Positions 44,639-53,147 of a stretch of DNA of 64,000 nucleotides are shown piece by piece (the stretch's first letter is position 1; every line of letters starts with the position of its first letter). Position numbers and translations under genes: made by a program. The notes beneath the pieces were generated by a model. That model was not told where the DNA came from, ran no database searches, and saw nothing but the letters and a program-made list of their open reading frames with translations. The stretch covers positions 6,379,001 to 6,443,000 of the forward strand of contig NC_065423.1 in assembly GCF_024362695.1 (NCBI RefSeq). Reading direction: 5' to 3'. This stretch comes from Pectinophora gossypiella (lineage: Eukaryota; Arthropoda; Insecta; Lepidoptera; Gelechiidae).

Positions 44639-45310
44639 ATGTCCTTCACACTGTCAATTACTGGTAACTCATCAGCTTTATCGACTTATTATTCACCTGC
44701 AATACAGCTAGACGGTGAATATGAGTGCGCTTTGTTGTATTTATCTACATTTAATTCGATTCCTAATATCGATAAAAGAAACAACCGATTTATATATGGT
44801 GATAATGAATTAATTGAAATACCTGAAGGAGCATACGAGCTACAAGACATAAATGATTACTTGAAGGAGAAAATAAAAGCATCTGCCTTTAATCTGCAGT
44901 GTAATAATAATACTCTACAAACCTCAATTTTTTGTACAAAAGATATACATTTTGATAAAGAAAATTCGATTGGTAAGTTGCTAGGATTTGGAGCACACGT
45001 TCTAAAAGCAAATATAATGCACACCTCTAAACACCCAGTCGACATTCTGTCAACAACGGTGGTAAGAGTTGAATGTGATTTAGTAAGCGGATCATATATT
45101 AATGGAGAACCTAGTCACATTATACATGAATTTGCTCTTAATGTGCCTCCTGGATACAGAATAGTAGAAGTTCCTAAAAACATTATTTATTTCCCCGTCA
45201 ACCAAAAAAGTATCAGCTGCATACATATAAAATTATTAGATACTTCCAACAATCCTATCAACTTACGTGGTGAAGAAGTACAGCTGTATTTACATCTCAA
45301 GAAAAAATGA
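44639..45310 (+). CDS. Penton-like minor capsid protein (single jelly roll, 223 aa)
   Basis: 223 residues, beta-rich with few charged helices: SFTLSITGNSSALSTYYSPA at the N-terminus, then ALLYLSTFNSIPNID, KLLGFGAH and a C-terminal EVQLYLHLKKK. Size, position directly before the hexon-like gene and strand-rich pattern fit the Polinton penton-base-like protein that fills the capsid fivefold vertices. Sequence conservation of this family is low, so the call leans on position and pattern. Its TGA overlaps the ATG of the 47-aa ORF (ATGA). Confidence 0.75.
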   Translation: MSFTLSITGNSSALSTYYSPAIQLDGEYECALLYLSTFNSIPNIDKRNNRFIYGDNELIEIPEGAYELQDINDYLKEKIKASAFNLQCNNNTLQTSIFCTKDIHFDKENSIGKLLGFGAHVLKANIMHTSKHPVDILSTTVVRVECDLVSGSYINGEPSHIIHEFALNVPPGYRIVEVPKNIIYFPVNQKSISCIHIKLLDTSNNPINLRGEEVQLYLHLKKK

Positions 45311-45450
45311 TCGACTATAATAAATACACTACACAACAAACTAAAAACATCAGTCATCGCCGAACTATCTGCAAAGATACAGCCAAGAAGAAGGCAAAGT
45401 TAACTAAAGAAAACAAGGACTTTTTAAAAGCAATTGGGTTGTTAAAATGA
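45307..45450 (+). CDS. Small basic Polinton protein (47 aa)
   Basis: An ORF of 47 codons, easily missed. It begins inside the stop of the penton-like gene (ATGA, start 45307) and ends inside the start of the hexon-like gene (ATGA, 45447), so it fills the gap exactly. The protein is Lys/Arg-rich (CKDTAKKKAKLTKENKDFLK, then AIGLLK) with a helical C-terminal half. ATGA overlaps at both ends are the same layout as the hexon/164-aa junction (46661), which argues for a real, co-translated gene. Function unknown; a DNA-binding or scaffold-like peptide is possible. Confidence 0.65.
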   Translation: MIDYNKYTTQQTKNISHRRTICKDTAKKKAKLTKENKDFLKAIGLLK

Positions 45451-46664
45451 ATATTTTAGACATTTCTTCAAAGCCTGCTTACGACAACACAATAGATGGT
45501 GTCGAATACCATTCCTACAAACCATATATAACAAGTTTCAACAGGAATGATGAAATTCGAATACCTATAAACCAGCAAGATTTATGTATTTTACCATCAG
45601 CAAGCACTTTGTATTTGGAAGGGGTTGTAAACGTCCTGAAGCCTGGCACACCAGAACCGATATCGGCATCAAGTATTGAATTTACAAACAATGCTTTACT
45701 GTACTTATTCCAAGATATTAGGTATGAACTCAATGGAGTAGAGATCGATAGAGTTAAAAACGCGGGAATTACAACTACAATTAAAGCTTTACTATCTATG
45801 AATCAAAGCGATTCACGTGTGTCTAAAGTATGGGGCTGGGATATTAATGGTACTAAAAATGTAAACAATGGACGTTTTTCAGTTTCCATTCCTCTTACTC
45901 ATATTCTTGGCTTCGCGGAAGATTATAAAAAAGTAATTATTAACTGTAAACATGAACTAATTCTGTTGCGAAGTAATACGAATCTCAACGCAGTGAAACT
46001 TAATACGGGTGAATACGTTGAAAATGTTCACATTGATAAAATAGTATGGCGTGTCCCTCATGTAAAAGTTTCTGATATAGAAAGGATTAATTTATTGAAA
46101 CTCTTGGAAAAAGATCGTGGAATTCAATTAGTATTTAGGAATTGGGATTTGTACGAATATCCTTTACTTCCACAGACTACAAAGCATACCTGGTCTATAA
46201 AAACGTCTTCTCAAATTGAAAAACCAAGATATGTAATTATAGGATTGCAAACGAAAAGAAAAAATAATGCAAATGCAGATATGTCTAGATTTGACCACTG
46301 TTACTTGCGTGACGCTAAAGTCTACCTCAATTCTACTTACTTTCCGTACGAAAATATAAATGTTGATTTTGCCGGTTATAAAATTGCTTTATTATATGAA
46401 CAATATGTGAGATTCCAACAGTCTTATTACGGACGGCGAGCAGATCCTTTGCTAAGTGCTAAAGAGTTTAAAGAGATAGCTCCTCTCTTCGTCATTGACT
46501 GCTCACGCCAAGTCGACAATCTAAAAACAGGATCCGTGGACGTTCGGGTTGAGATAGAAAGTGACGAAATTATACCTGACGGAACATCTGCTTATTGCCT
46601 CATATTAAACGATAGTATCATTGAATACAAGCCTTTGAGTAATATAGTAAAAAAACTATCATGA
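45447..46664 (+). CDS. Hexon-like major capsid protein (double jelly roll)
   Basis: 405 residues. Features fitting the Polinton major capsid protein are the N-terminal DEIRIPINQQDLCILPSAST (first strands), LYLFQDIRYELNGVEIDRVK, the PRYVIIGLQTKRK block in the second half and a strand-rich C-terminus (VRVEIESDEIIPDGTSAYCL). In this group the protein trimerises to pseudo-hexagonal capsomers, as in adenovirus hexon. The order penton-like, small ORF, hexon-like agrees with other insect Polintons. The ORF is intact; it overlaps the next gene by 4 bp (ATGA). Confidence 0.88.
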   Translation: MNILDISSKPAYDNTIDGVEYHSYKPYITSFNRNDEIRIPINQQDLCILPSASTLYLEGVVNVLKPGTPEPISASSIEFTNNALLYLFQDIRYELNGVEIDRVKNAGITTTIKALLSMNQSDSRVSKVWGWDINGTKNVNNGRFSVSIPLTHILGFAEDYKKVIINCKHELILLRSNTNLNAVKLNTGEYVENVHIDKIVWRVPHVKVSDIERINLLKLLEKDRGIQLVFRNWDLYEYPLLPQTTKHTWSIKTSSQIEKPRYVIIGLQTKRKNNANADMSRFDHCYLRDAKVYLNSTYFPYENINVDFAGYKIALLYEQYVRFQQSYYGRRADPLLSAKEFKEIAPLFVIDCSRQVDNLKTGSVDVRVEIESDEIIPDGTSAYCLILNDSIIEYKPLSNIVKKLS

Positions 46665-47155
46665 ACGACATTGTGATCGTCGATCTTTTGGGGTTTAAAG
46701 TTAAGAACGATTTTATTGTGAAGGAATTGGCTATAGCATATGCTGAATATACAGTAATGTTTTTAGTTAAACCCCCTAATCCTTTTAATTATTTAACAAA
46801 ACAAGAAAAAAAACAAGTACGATGGCTAGAGGCAAATCATGGGATTTACTGGAGTGAAGGTTTCATTGACTACCGTGAATTTAAACGTATAATTGTACCA
46901 TATTTGAATAACAGAAAAATAATTACTAAGGGCTTAGAAAAAGTGAAATGGATTAATGAATTGTGTCCTACGTGCACGGTAATAGATATTGGTTCTAAAG
47001 GATGTCCTAATTTTATGAAACTGTGTGATATCTATGATAAAAATAATTCTATGACATGTGTAAATCATTCAAAAAAGTGTGCTATAAAAAGTGTGGTATG
47101 TGTAAAAAAATGGTATTTCGAAAATAATATGTACTTATTTGATTTATTTAAATAA
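46661..47155 (+). CDS. Polinton protein of possible RNase H/DnaQ-like fold (164 aa)
   Basis: 164 residues beginning MNDIVIVDLLGFKVKNDFIV, with a mid block WLEANHGIYWSEGFIDY and a Cys-rich end (CPTCTVIDIGSKGCPNFMKL, then CVNHSKKCAIKSVVCVKKWY). The IVIVDLLGF start and the C-x2-H-x4-C-A end recall DnaQ-like exonuclease folds such as the Maelstrom domain with altered active-site residues, and similar proteins occur widely in insects. The canonical D-x-E start motif is missing, so it may be an inactive or zinc-binding derivative. It is the last gene of the rightward cluster, with AATAAA overlapping its stop (47151-47156). Confidence 0.6.
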   Translation: MNDIVIVDLLGFKVKNDFIVKELAIAYAEYTVMFLVKPPNPFNYLTKQEKKQVRWLEANHGIYWSEGFIDYREFKRIIVPYLNNRKIITKGLEKVKWINELCPTCTVIDIGSKGCPNFMKLCDIYDKNNSMTCVNHSKKCAIKSVVCVKKWYFENNMYLFDLFK

Positions 47156-47156
47156 A
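47151..47156 (+). terminator. Poly(A) signal ending the rightward Polinton cluster
   Basis: AATAAA overlaps the stop codon of the 164-aa gene. The 290 bp between here and the end of the leftward genes (47449) has no ORF and contains minus-strand AATAAA candidates (TTTATT near 47232), as expected at a convergent junction. Confidence 0.45.
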
Positions 47157-47448
47157 AAGTAAAATATTGATTTATGATTTTGTTTCATTTAACGGTTTTC
47201 TAGTAAAACAACGAAATTTGAAAAACACATTTTATTTATTAAGTTCATAAAACTGTTTAAAGTACAATAGATAAAAAAATATATTTTGAAATAACAGTTA
47301 CCATATTAACTATTTCTACTATATACATTAAATGTTTCCATAGCTTGTAGTACTCTGACATTAGTCAGAGACTTTATTTGCGATGGAATTTACTGTGTTG
47401 TGAATACACGAAAATGCGATTCCAACATATTTATGAAATAATCGCATG

Positions 47449-47895
47449 TTACATATAAATACAAGTACTGTAATTACACAATGTCTTTGAAATATTGTTA
47501 ATTAATTTTTCAGTCTGTCCCAATATATCATCATAACTATCTTTTACCATATATTGGGCTTTCACTAAAACATCACTTTTTTCTTGATTTTCACTTGTAT
47601 TTGAAGCACCTAAATCCACTATGCTGATTTTAATTAACTTGGTGGCTTTCTCCGCGTTCCGATTTTGCACAAATGAAGATGACTGCTTCCATTTTCCGCA
47701 TTTAACTTTAGATTTAATTATCTTCCTCTTCTTCTTCTTATCACTTTTCAGCTTTTGACTCTTGTTATCATGAGGCGCCGTCGATTTTGTGGTAGTCGCT
47801 TGAACAGGATACCTTTCATCGAAGTCAGCAAGCGGATCTTGCGCGTAAGGGTAGAATAAATCATCTTCGTTAACGTTTGTTAAATTATTCGACAT
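47449..47895 (-). CDS. Unrecognised Polinton protein, second ORF of a spliced transcript (148 aa)
   Basis: An ORF of 149 codons on the minus strand. I prefer the ATG at 47895 because an acceptor (TTTCAG) ends at 47899, placing the upstream in-frame ATG (47907) inside an intron. The protein has an acidic start (NEDDLFYPYAQDPLADFDER), a strongly basic middle (KSDKKKKRKIIKSKVKCGKW), which looks like a nuclear localisation or nucleic-acid-binding tract, and a mixed C-terminus. No family is recognised. A donor at 47987 (GTAAGTACT) pairs with this acceptor, tying it to the transcript of the 97-aa gene just upstream. Confidence 0.6.
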   Translation of the reverse strand: MSNNLTNVNEDDLFYPYAQDPLADFDERYPVQATTTKSTAPHDNKSQKLKSDKKKKRKIIKSKVKCGKWKQSSSFVQNRNAEKATKLIKISIVDLGASNTSENQEKSDVLVKAQYMVKDSYDDILGQTEKLINNISKTLCNYSTCIYM

Positions 47896-48046
47896 GTTCT
47901 GAAACAATAAAACGTATCACATTAATTTATGTATAAAATAAAATACAAACATTTGATTTTATTTATAAAATAAACCACAGTACTTACCAAAGTACTTAGC
48001 AGGCACCGCTTTTAGTGCTACACCTTCGAAATTATGATGATGATTT

Positions 48047-48438
48047 TTAACCGTCAACGGTGTCTACGTCTTTCTCCACGAGTAACTGAAAATACAATGA
48101 CAGATTAGACTATACCCCTCAACACATATAAAATAAAGTAATAGGTAGTTTATGCACACAATAACACAATAAACGAATATTACCTGTTCATACTTATTTA
48201 AGCTACAAGTTTCAACTTGTTCACCCAGCTCCTTTGACATCAGGTAACATGAGTACAGCGCGGATGCCAGCACTCGATCTTCTTTATCATGCGCGCCGTA
48301 TATACTTCTCACAAGAGTTTTTTCTTTGATCTTATCTCCATCTCGGCGAAGACGATGAATTTGTATTGATACTGTAAATTTTGGGACTTCATCCCCCACT
48401 ATAGCGAGAAAACTCATTTTCGGCATGGACGCGGACAT
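48047..48438 (-). CDS. Unrecognised spliced Polinton protein (97 aa)
   Basis: Two exons on the minus strand: 48438-48184 and 48085-48047, phase 0, with donor CAG|GTAATA and acceptor TTTTCAG. The second exon adds only LLVEKDVDTVDG before the stop. The body reads MSFLAIVGDEVPKFTVSIQI, then SIYGAHDKEDRVLASALYSC. I chose ATG 48438 (AAAATGTCC, good context); an in-frame ATG at 48525 would add a hydrophobic leader. Splicing the first exon directly to the acceptor at 47898 would also stay in frame and fuse it to the next gene. Function unknown. Confidence 0.6.
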
Positions 48439-48669
48439 TTTCGAAGGTGTTGCACTAACGAGAAGCGAAATAGAAATGAAATAAATTATGATGCAACGTC
48501 GCGGTCGCCGCGTTGCCCCGCACATATGCGCCTTCTCATGTTACCGCACGTGCACACTCAAAATCGCTTAGGTTTTCATTGTCGCGTTGTATTTCACGTT
48601 AACAAGTTTAAACATGAAAAATGGAGACTAGCGATTATAATTAAAGGAAGTATTTATCTAAGTACTTAT

Positions 48670-49045
48670 TTCATCACACTAATGTTATAAATGCGAAACC
48701 CCTAAAGAGCTGAACGGATGAAATTTGGTAGCTAGATATATCACATAGCTACCGCATTAACGCAAAGGCTACTTTTTATCCTATAAATTTTGAATCTACG
48801 GTGATTAATTTCAATGATTGTGCAAGACAATATAGTATACTTAGGTATCCAACATGTCGGTACTCGTTGAAACAGTAAGACCTTCGCCACACTTGGCGGA
48901 AATTCCGACGCCGAACTTCCGTTGCGGTAAATAACCTGCCTGTGTGTGCCTGCTATTTGTAATTTTTATACAAATATTTGTATCGGCGTTCCGTTGCGGA
49001 AGATCCACGACTTAATTTCCATCAAGTGTGACGAAGGTCTAAGTT
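48670..49045. repeat. Transposon remnants inside the Polinton
   Basis: 48670-48795 resembles decayed insect LINE or SINE sequence (AATGTTATAAATGCGAAAC, GAACGGATGAAATTTGGTAG). 48869-49040 looks like a MITE: AGACCTTCGCCACACTTG at the left is mirrored by CAAGTGTGACGAAGGTCT at the right with one mismatch. These nested insertions sit in the non-coding gap between the 97-aa gene and PolB. The flanks (48526-48669, 49046-49280) show nothing else. Confidence 0.55.
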
Positions 49046-49289
49046 ACCTGTCTGGTGATTTGGTAGGTATGAATAAATGAAACTATTATGTATATCATAT
49101 TCTTATTTATTTTCTCCACTGCTGCTAACTTTTTATATAACAATCGTCATCATCTTATATTATATTTTTATGTTTATAGGTACCTACTTACAACATAAAG
49201 TATACTAACCTAAGTATTTACAAACAAAGAGTTCTAAGGATGATTCTTTCAGGGGTAATTGTTACATAGGTATTTTTACTTTTCTCTCT

Positions 49290-49391
49290 TAAAAACGAGC
49301 TTGCAATCTTCGAATAGATTATGAATCTGCTACATAAACGACTACAATTCCTCCCACTGCGAAGAACAATTGACCTTGAAAGAATCACCTT
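49290..49391 (-). pseudogene. Broken duplicate of the 3' end of the 53.1-kb spliced gene
   Basis: On the minus strand this matches the last ~100 bp of the exon ending at 53148 (the QWEKMQSFMQRIHNLFEDCE region) at roughly 80% by eye, but it has an in-frame TAG after SSQWEEL and lacks the rest of the gene. It abuts the PolB stop codon, so the duplication ends exactly where PolB ends. Confidence 0.7.
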
Positions 49392-52300
49392 AAGCAGTAC
49401 AGCCAAAAATTGATTTATGACCCCAAGCAAGGGTAGTCACTTTATCAGATTCTAACAATCGCTTATCATCGTTGCTAGAAAGAGCTATTTTATTTACTTT
49501 TTGAGTGAAAATTTCATGTTTAATTGATTTAAATAGAACATTTTTTTTGTAAACAACATCACCATTGTATAACACATGTTTATAGTCTGATACGCTCAAA
49601 CCATTAATTACATTTTTTTTGGTACCCTTCGCCTTTTTTATTGTTTTGTTTAAGGTTTTAATACAGTAAAGCTTTGACCTTAATCCTACAAACTCTCTAA
49701 TTATTTGTCCACCCATTTCGTCCTTGAATAAACCAGGAATCTTTTTATTAACAATAGGTAAACCAAATTCATTTTTTGGGTTGTAATTGCTTGTGTCAAA
49801 ATATTTTAAGAAGTTAGTCTTCAAATCTTGGTAAATGTCATCTGTATGCACATTATATACGAAGCTATCAGTATCGGTATAGCACAACTTAATGCGGTTT
49901 CCATAAAATGGTTTTATTTTTGAGTAATGGAAATCGTACATATGACTTTTTGAGAGTTCAAGTACAGCAAAACCAATATAAATTGGTTTGTCAAGCACAA
50001 TCTGTGAATGTTTCATCTGTATAGCTACCAAATTCTCAGAGAATATTGAAGCACTATGGAAATTGGGACTTGCTATTAAGGTCTCTGCGCCAGTACATTT
50101 TTTAGTTAGATTATTTTTGTCTGACCACTTATTAACCAATCGTACATCTACTCGTTGTTCTGTGTTCTCCAAAGTTTTTCCAAATATGCTGTTGTTTAAT
50201 AATTTAAAAAAATCTTGTTCAAAAGTAGACTGTGCTTTCTGGCGAAGTTGGGTGTTGAGATCTATGTATTTTTTTAAAAAGTTACTTTGATTAAATGTTA
50301 TAGCTCTATGAATCTTTTTCAACACCAAGCCATGTTCTAAGCATTTTTTTAGATGTACGTAATGAATAACATAATTGTATTTATCATACAAATTAGGTAT
50401 TAATTTTTTCGATTTTCCTCTGGGTGAAATAATTTTTTCAGGACAAAATGGAAAATCATTATGTTCATCATGTAAATGTGAAGGGTACGATAAGTCCACC
50501 TCAAGAATAAAACCATTTTCAGAGTCATCCATAATATTTAAAATATTCGACTCTAAAGTTTTTAATTCAGAATCGTTCACAAATCTGAAGTTTGAATGTG
50601 GTAATGTTTGGCACATACTGTATCCATATAAATTGTTACAGTCAAAGTAAACAATATATGAACTTGGGTGAGATGGATCAAATGTTTCCAGATATTTATG
50701 ATTTGCTTTAACATGTCGTTTAGAACACATGCAAACGCCACCGCGTATACCTTGCTGTATCATACGGTAAATTTCTAAATCAGTTACAAGTTCTAAACGA
50801 ACGCCTGTTTTAAGGAGCATTGCATCAAATGATAGACTCGGAGCCGTAAGATAGAATGCAGGATCGAGTTGGTAATATTGTTTACATGTAAGTCGGAAAT
50901 TTTCATAGATATCTGTCAACAAAAGTACATCTGTTATCAAGTACAAATCAGTATATTCACCCATATTGGTTAATGAAAATTTTAACCACACTGATTGAGC
51001 GTGCTCATAATCCTCATCTGAGATCGGTTCATTGGTAAGAGAATTGTAAAAACAGTCTTTGGGAGGCAAACACTTTTCTTTATATCGTTCCCAGTTACAC
51101 ATATAATCGTAAGGGTATACGCCCTTTCGAGTAAGCAAATTAAAGTGTTTTTCATCGGGATAGTAAGATTTTAAGTATCTAAATTCATCGTTTTTTAAAG
51201 TCGGGGTTAGTTTTTCTAAGCTAGTTCCCAAAAACTTAAAGGAATCTACAAATCGTATCTGAAAGCTATCGGTATCGGATATAGACACAAATTTCGTGAA
51301 AGAAATATAATTTTCTTTGGTTTTAGGTATGACCTTGATGGGTCCAGGAACTTTAGCAAGCTCCTTAATAAAAAGATGACAGTCATAACCTGAAAGATTA
51401 TGAAAGAAAACAGGTAAGAATTTGGGCACTTGAAAGTTCAAATTACATTGACTGTGAGCCGCACCGCGGTATTTACCAGTTATGTGACAATGGTCTCTAA
51501 CTTTATCCATAACCAATAAACGCTCGCATATGTGACAAGTTTCGGCATTTTCAAAGTTTAACGCATCACTTTCTGTAAAAACCATAGGTACACTATTACT
51601 TAATACTGCGCTTATCCTTTTTGCATCGTTGCAAATTGAATCAACAAATTTGTCAACACAATCTTGTCCTCGGTACGATGTAATGTGATTATATCGTTCA
51701 TCTACAGTACAAACAAGATGATAAGCAAAAGCTACGGGCACGTGCTGCTGATGAGTCATTGTGCTTGACTTGATAGGATCATTTTCACAAGTCTCGTAGG
51801 GTACGAGCATTGACTCAAAATCTGCATAAACAACAAAAGGAACATTTTGTTTTCTGTTATAATTTTTGAACTCTATAAATGACCCTTTTGGGGGTAATTT
51901 AGTAGCTACACCTCCACAACTATGAGAACTTAACTGATCGGTCGAGTTGAAAAATAACAAACAATGTTCGCAAAAATACAACTTACCATGATGTTTAGAA
52001 ATTTGACTTCTAACTAGTCGCGGTAAATCCTTGATTAAACAGTAATGTGACATATTACCTTCCTGTAGGTACAGTAGATGAATTACTTTTTTATTTAATG
52101 GTTCAGATTTGTAAAGAGGGCCGATAACTGTATTATTATCTTTTAAACCGTAAACAAAAATACATATTTGAGGGTTGTTAATTTCAAATTTAGCTATGTC
52201 TGAAAAAGTAACTGGAAACGATATATCCTCTACATTTAAAACGTCTTTGAAATTAGGATATGACGATACTCTATCAGGATGAGATTTAACTGGGTATAAA

Positions 52301-52911
52301 GCAGCTGTAACTGACCACAAAAAGCAAAAACTGTCTTCGTTTTTTATGTTTACACACGCTTTTCTGGCTTTGATTGGTGCAGGCAAATCAATGTGACCTG
52401 ACCCTCTTAATGGTTGATATTTATTAATATTCAATTCTAAATGGGAATTATGTAAGAAGGTCCAACCACTATCACGTTCTTGAAATTCACATTTTTTTCT
52501 CATCAAACTAATTTTCACTTTGTTCATTAAACTATCAAAGTCATAATTTTTATAGAGAGTATAATTTTTAGTTCCAAAAGACTTTATTTCCTGAGAATCA
52601 TTTTTTACTAAAAGAAAAACAGCAAAATGTTCAAAATTGAGTTTTATACAGTCATTTTCCTTGAGAGACAAATCAATTAATGTTTTGATTTTATTTTTTA
52701 TATCATCAAGAAACCGATCTAAAGAATTATGACCATCCAAATCTGGTGATAATATTCTGTATGAAGCTATTCGGTTGCGAAATGCGGACTCAATTAATTC
52801 AATCCCGTCGCTAAAAGGAGAAATATTTTTATTTTTATGGTTAGTGCTTCGTAAATGCCCCATCCAATGAACACGATCTACAGAGACTTTACAAACTGTA
52901 CAAAACACCAT
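49390..52911 (-). CDS. Protein-primed-type family B DNA polymerase (Polinton PolB)
   Basis: 1173 residues without interruption. In order: an N-terminal zinc finger (VFCTVCKVSVDRVHWMGHLR); a CEHC...H zinc-like segment near 315; exonuclease motif I (FVVYADFESML, ~363); an inserted CHICERL...DHCHITGKYRGAAH...CN segment (~455) resembling a recombination endonuclease VII-type HNH/zinc module; exonuclease motif II (FHNLSGYDCHLF); polymerase motif A (YFDCNNLYGYSM, ~757); motif B (LLNNSIFGKTLEN, ~905); and motif C (YTDTDS, ~1010). This is the DNA_pol_B_2 group used by protein-primed linear genomes, which would replicate the element from its ends. Length matches other animal Polintons (about 1000-1300). 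Confidence 0.95.
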   Translation of the reverse strand: MVFCTVCKVSVDRVHWMGHLRSTNHKNKNISPFSDGIELIESAFRNRIASYRILSPDLDGHNSLDRFLDDIKNKIKTLIDLSLKENDCIKLNFEHFAVFLLVKNDSQEIKSFGTKNYTLYKNYDFDSLMNKVKISLMRKKCEFQERDSGWTFLHNSHLELNINKYQPLRGSGHIDLPAPIKARKACVNIKNEDSFCFLWSVTAALYPVKSHPDRVSSYPNFKDVLNVEDISFPVTFSDIAKFEINNPQICIFVYGLKDNNTVIGPLYKSEPLNKKVIHLLYLQEGNMSHYCLIKDLPRLVRSQISKHHGKLYFCEHCLLFFNSTDQLSSHSCGGVATKLPPKGSFIEFKNYNRKQNVPFVVYADFESMLVPYETCENDPIKSSTMTHQQHVPVAFAYHLVCTVDERYNHITSYRGQDCVDKFVDSICNDAKRISAVLSNSVPMVFTESDALNFENAETCHICERLLVMDKVRDHCHITGKYRGAAHSQCNLNFQVPKFLPVFFHNLSGYDCHLFIKELAKVPGPIKVIPKTKENYISFTKFVSISDTDSFQIRFVDSFKFLGTSLEKLTPTLKNDEFRYLKSYYPDEKHFNLLTRKGVYPYDYMCNWERYKEKCLPPKDCFYNSLTNEPISDEDYEHAQSVWLKFSLTNMGEYTDLYLITDVLLLTDIYENFRLTCKQYYQLDPAFYLTAPSLSFDAMLLKTGVRLELVTDLEIYRMIQQGIRGGVCMCSKRHVKANHKYLETFDPSHPSSYIVYFDCNNLYGYSMCQTLPHSNFRFVNDSELKTLESNILNIMDDSENGFILEVDLSYPSHLHDEHNDFPFCPEKIISPRGKSKKLIPNLYDKYNYVIHYVHLKKCLEHGLVLKKIHRAITFNQSNFLKKYIDLNTQLRQKAQSTFEQDFFKLLNNSIFGKTLENTEQRVDVRLVNKWSDKNNLTKKCTGAETLIASPNFHSASIFSENLVAIQMKHSQIVLDKPIYIGFAVLELSKSHMYDFHYSKIKPFYGNRIKLCYTDTDSFVYNVHTDDIYQDLKTNFLKYFDTSNYNPKNEFGLPIVNKKIPGLFKDEMGGQIIREFVGLRSKLYCIKTLNKTIKKAKGTKKNVINGLSVSDYKHVLYNGDVVYKKNVLFKSIKHEIFTQKVNKIALSSNDDKRLLESDKVTTLAWGHKSIFGCTA

Positions 52912-53147
52912 TTTTGATAAGTATACTTTAAATATACAAAGAAAATGCCTCGCCTTTCATACGCTAACGACATAAAATTGCAATATACACAATGAATGTA
53001 TGATTTACAATTATAATTTCATAGGTATTTGGTTGAAAATTCAGTGGAAAAAAACTACTAAGTATCTTAAAGTGAAGTTATATCAATGAACAGCAGCAGT
53101 GAGAGAAAAGGTTGTAATAAGTACCTGAGTAGTAGCTGTACTTATTA

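Noticed and set aside
49218..49430. 70-codon minus-strand frame
   Set aside because: Out-of-frame reading of the duplicated gene fragment overlapping the PolB end.
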